A stretch of DNA of 9,917 nucleotides from DAISJD01 sp036821645 (GTDB lineage: Bacteria > Pseudomonadota > Alphaproteobacteria > ATCC43930 > CGMCC-115725). The notes under the pieces are model-generated. The model did no database searches, was not told where the DNA came from, and saw nothing but the letters and a program-made list of their open reading frames with translations. The DNA lies in contig DAISJD010000117.1 in NCBI GenBank assembly GCA_036821645.1, positions 1 to 9,917 on the forward strand, read 5' to 3'. A program made the position numbers and the translations under genes. Positions 7,804-9,917 of the stretch are shown piece after piece. Position 1 is the stretch's first letter, and each line of letters opens with the position of its first letter.

Positions 7804-8922
7804 CTAGTCGCCCCGTCCGTAGCGTCGCCGGGTAAAGGCCAGAACGGTTCCCATCCCGAAACCGAGGGCGATCAGCGACGAGCCGCCATAGGATAAAAAC
7901 GGCAAGGTCATGCCTTTGGTCGGAATGAGATGCAGGGCGGATGACATATTGATGATCGCCTGCAAGCCGAACTGAACCAAAAGCCCGGTTCCGGCCAGCA
8001 CAACGAAAAGGTTGTTTTCCGCCTGAAGCCGCTTGAAGCCGCGCAACACGATGAAGGCGAAGATGCCGACGATCAACAGGCAGATGATGAGGCCGAATTC
8101 TTCACCGGCGACGGCCAAGGCGAAATCTTCATGGGCGTCGGGCAGGTAATCTTTCACGGTGCCCTCGCCCGGCCCCCGGCCCCAGAGACTGCCATTGCCG
8201 AACGCTTCGAGCGAGCGGGTGATTTGGTAGGAATCGCCGCTCGACGGGTCTAAGAACCGATCGATCCGGCTTTGCACATGGGGAAAAAATTCATAAGCCC
8301 CGATCATGCCCACGACGGCGAGTGCGACCAAGGCGACGACGAGGATCACGGGCAATCCTGCGAGGAAAAATTCAAAGAACCAGACCGCACTGATCACGAC
8401 GGCCTGACCCAGATCCGGCTGAAGCAGCAACAGGGCAAGGGTGACGCCGAACAGACCGATCGACAAGGCATAGCCGGGCAACGGATTGGTCGGATCCTTT
8501 TGCGCGGTGAAAAGCCACGCGCACACGATGGCAAAGCACGGCTTGACGAATTCCGAGGGTTCGACCGAAAAACCGGCCAAACTGATCCAACGTCGGGCCC
8601 CTTTGATTTCGACGCCGATGACGAAGGTGGCGGCTAGAGCCAAGAGCGAACAGACGAGACCGAACAGCGCCAAGCGACGCAGATCGCGCGGCGATTGCAG
8701 GGAAATGCCAAAAAGGATGGTGAGCATCACCGGCATTAGGGCCAATTGATGCCGCACGAAGTGAAAACTGTCGGTGCCGATCCGTTCGGCCACGGCCGGG
8801 CTTGCGGCCAGGGTTAAAATGGCCCCGAAGGCGCACAGGATGCCGATGGCGACGACGGTCCACCGATCGACCGTCCACCACCACCGACCGAGCATGCTTT
8901 GATCGATCCGCGAGATATTCAT
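7804..8922 (-). CDS. ftsW: Septal peptidoglycan glycosyltransferase FtsW (SEDS family)
   Basis: FtsW is the SEDS-family glycosyltransferase that polymerises lipid II into septal glycan together with its partner FtsI. The 372-residue protein is very hydrophobic, with about ten membrane segments. The first is near 22-41, the last near 340-363. Conserved landmarks are KGARRWI (107-113), EPSEFVKP (121-128), the periplasmic loop segment LPDAHEDF (260-267) with the putative catalytic aspartate D266, and the signature PTKGMTLPFLSYGGSSL (334-350). The KGARRWI and PTKG...SYGGSS motifs, and its place between murD and murG, favour FtsW over RodA or SpoVE. The residue before the catalytic aspartate is glutamate where threonine is usual. 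The ATG overlaps the murD stop as ATGA but also has a strong Shine-Dalgarno, so it may load ribosomes directly. Confidence 0.97.
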   Translation of the reverse strand: MNISRIDQSMLGRWWWTVDRWTVVAIGILCAFGAILTLAASPAVAERIGTDSFHFVRHQLALMPVMLTILFGISLQSPRDLRRLALFGLVCSLLALAATFVIGVEIKGARRWISLAGFSVEPSEFVKPCFAIVCAWLFTAQKDPTNPLPGYALSIGLFGVTLALLLLQPDLGQAVVISAVWFFEFFLAGLPVILVVALVALAVVGMIGAYEFFPHVQSRIDRFLDPSSGDSYQITRSLEAFGNGSLWGRGPGEGTVKDYLPDAHEDFALAVAGEEFGLIICLLIVGIFAFIVLRGFKRLQAENNLFVVLAGTGLLVQFGLQAIINMSSALHLIPTKGMTLPFLSYGGSSLIALGFGMGTVLAFTRRRYGRGD

Positions 8923-9917
8923 GATCGAGCCTCCGATGCGCTCTCAGCGGTAAGGGTCGTTACCAGGCTTCGAAACCGGTCGCCCCGCACTTCAAAATTG
9001 GGAAATTGATCGAACGAGGCACAGGCGGGCGACAGCAGGACGGTTTGCGACAGGCCGCTTGTCTTTGCCGCATGCCGGGCGCGCTCTGCGGCGGCGGCGG
9101 TGGCCGTTTCAAGGGTCTCACACAGATGATACGGGACTTGGCCTTCGAGGGTTCGGGCAAATTCCGCGCTGGCCGCACCGATGAGGAACGCCTCGGCGAT
9201 GCGGGGGAAATAGGGGCTGAGGGGGGTTATCCCTCCGGCCTTCGCGACCCCGCCCGCAATCCAGAAAATCCGTTCGTAGCAACCGAGGGCCTTTTCCGCC
9301 GCATCGGCGTTGGTTGCCTTCGAATCATTGATAAAATCGACCAAACCCTGACTGGCGATCAATTCTTGACGGTGGGCGAGCCCCGGATATGTCGCAAGGG
9401 CCGCCCGGATGGCGGCCGGGTCCAGGCCGAAATGGCGGGCAACCCCATAGGCGGCCGCCAAATTCTGTGCATTGTGAAGGCCGGGTAGGCGTTTGAATTC
9501 CCGAATGTCGAGCACGGGACGTTTTTCCCCGTCGAGATCGTCGATCAGGACCGTATCGTCGAGATAAAGGCCGCCCGGTACGCGGTCCCTGACCGAAAGC
9601 CGGATCAGTCGCTGCGGTCCAAGCGCGCATTCGTCCGCAAGGCTGCGGCACCAGTCATCATCGACCCCGACGATGGCGAGATCGCCCGCACCTTGATGGC
9701 GAAAAATTCGTTTTTTGGCCGCGACATAGCCCGGCATATCGCCATGACGATCGAGATGGTCGGGGGTGATGTTGAGCAAGAGGGCCACATCGAACCGGGT
9801 TTGGTCCAAAAGGTCCAGTTGAAAGCTGCTGGTCTCGATGACATAGGCCCCGCCCGGTCCGATGGCCGGGAATGTCAGAACCGCCCGCCCGAGATTGCCC
9901 CCGGTCACGGCGGGGAC
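8919..9917 (-). CDS. murD: UDP-N-acetylmuramoyl-L-alanine--D-glutamate ligase (MurD), 5' end outside window
   Basis: MurD adds D-glutamate to UDP-MurNAc-L-Ala in the cytoplasm. The visible 332 residues are the C-terminal three quarters. Compared with E. coli MurD, roughly 130 N-terminal residues (UDP-binding domain and P-loop) lie beyond the window edge. The reading frame is open to the last base (VPAVTGGNLG...), so the GTG at 9908 is an internal valine, not a start. Visible motifs are IETSSFQLD (27-35 of the visible part), NITPDHLDRHG and the AAKKRIF segment carrying the likely carbamylated lysine. Further on are GLHNAQNLAAA, the MurD-typical NDSKATNADA, IAGGVAKAGG and the C-terminal LSPACASFDQF. 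The last two, with NDSKATN, identify MurD rather than MurC, MurE or MurF. The stop overlaps the ftsW start as ATGA. Confidence 0.97.
   Translation of the reverse strand, partial: VPAVTGGNLGRAVLTFPAIGPGGAYVIETSSFQLDLLDQTRFDVALLLNITPDHLDRHGDMPGYVAAKKRIFRHQGAGDLAIVGVDDDWCRSLADECALGPQRLIRLSVRDRVPGGLYLDDTVLIDDLDGEKRPVLDIREFKRLPGLHNAQNLAAAYGVARHFGLDPAAIRAALATYPGLAHRQELIASQGLVDFINDSKATNADAAEKALGCYERIFWIAGGVAKAGGITPLSPYFPRIAEAFLIGAASAEFARTLEGQVPYHLCETLETATAAAAERARHAAKTSGLSQTVLLSPACASFDQFPNFEVRGDRFRSLVTTLTAESASEARS
8931..8935 (-). promoter_or_regulatory. Ribosome binding site of ftsW inside murD
   Basis: GGAGG on the coding strand sits 7 nt before the ftsW ATG at 8922, within the last codons of murD. 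It is the strongest Shine-Dalgarno in the window, and it confirms the start even though the start codon also overlaps the murD stop. Confidence 0.75.

Noticed and set aside
6921..7835. Plus-strand open frame of 304 codons antisense to murG
   Set aside because: murG is unambiguous on the other strand; this frame is a by-product of G+C-rich codon structure. The same applies to the antisense frames at 1250-2140, 2521-3057 and 5092-5979.
9906..9908. GTG as a start for murD
   Set aside because: The frame continues open to the window edge, and the residues before it fit MurD. At least the UDP-binding domain is missing upstream, so this is an internal valine codon.

Overview
The window is a stretch of the dcw (division and cell wall) cluster of an alphaproteobacterium. 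All genes run on the minus strand, so transcription goes from high to low coordinates. The evidence for the host is the gene order (murD-ftsW-murG-murC-murB-ddl-ftsQ-ftsA-ftsZ), the high G+C content, a short type-II-like MurB, a Lys/Pro-rich FtsQ tail, and an FtsZ that runs from its GTPase core into a Pro/Ala-rich linker. The protein sequences look most like Rhodospirillales-type alphaproteobacteria. That placement is an impression, not a computed result.

Layout in transcription order: murD (9917-8919, 5' end outside the window), ftsW (8922-7804), murG (7802-6699), murC (6702-5281), murB (5284-4322), ddl (4325-3396), ftsQ (3408-2530), ftsA (2533-1283), a 216-bp gap (1282-1067), then ftsZ (1066-1, 3' end outside the window). 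The first eight genes are packed without space. Five junctions are ATGA overlaps, one is a 13-nt overlap and one is a 1-nt gap. This indicates a single polycistronic unit with translational coupling. The only real intergenic space lies ahead of ftsZ. It has a clear ribosome binding site and a short perfect palindrome, so ftsZ probably has some expression of its own.

The genes work together as follows. MurC, MurD, MurB and Ddl make the cytoplasmic UDP-MurNAc-peptide and the D-Ala-D-Ala dipeptide. MurG turns lipid I into lipid II at the inner membrane. FtsW polymerises lipid II into septal glycan. FtsQ, FtsA and FtsZ are the divisome scaffold, the membrane anchor and the cytoskeletal ring.

I see no mobile element, CRISPR array, RNA gene, transferred island or novel system. 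All catalytic motifs I could check are intact, and the window reads as ordinary core genome. The points worth a second look are the ftsA-ftsZ gap, the uneven distribution of Shine-Dalgarno sequences, several G/C homopolymer tracts and one variant residue in FtsW.
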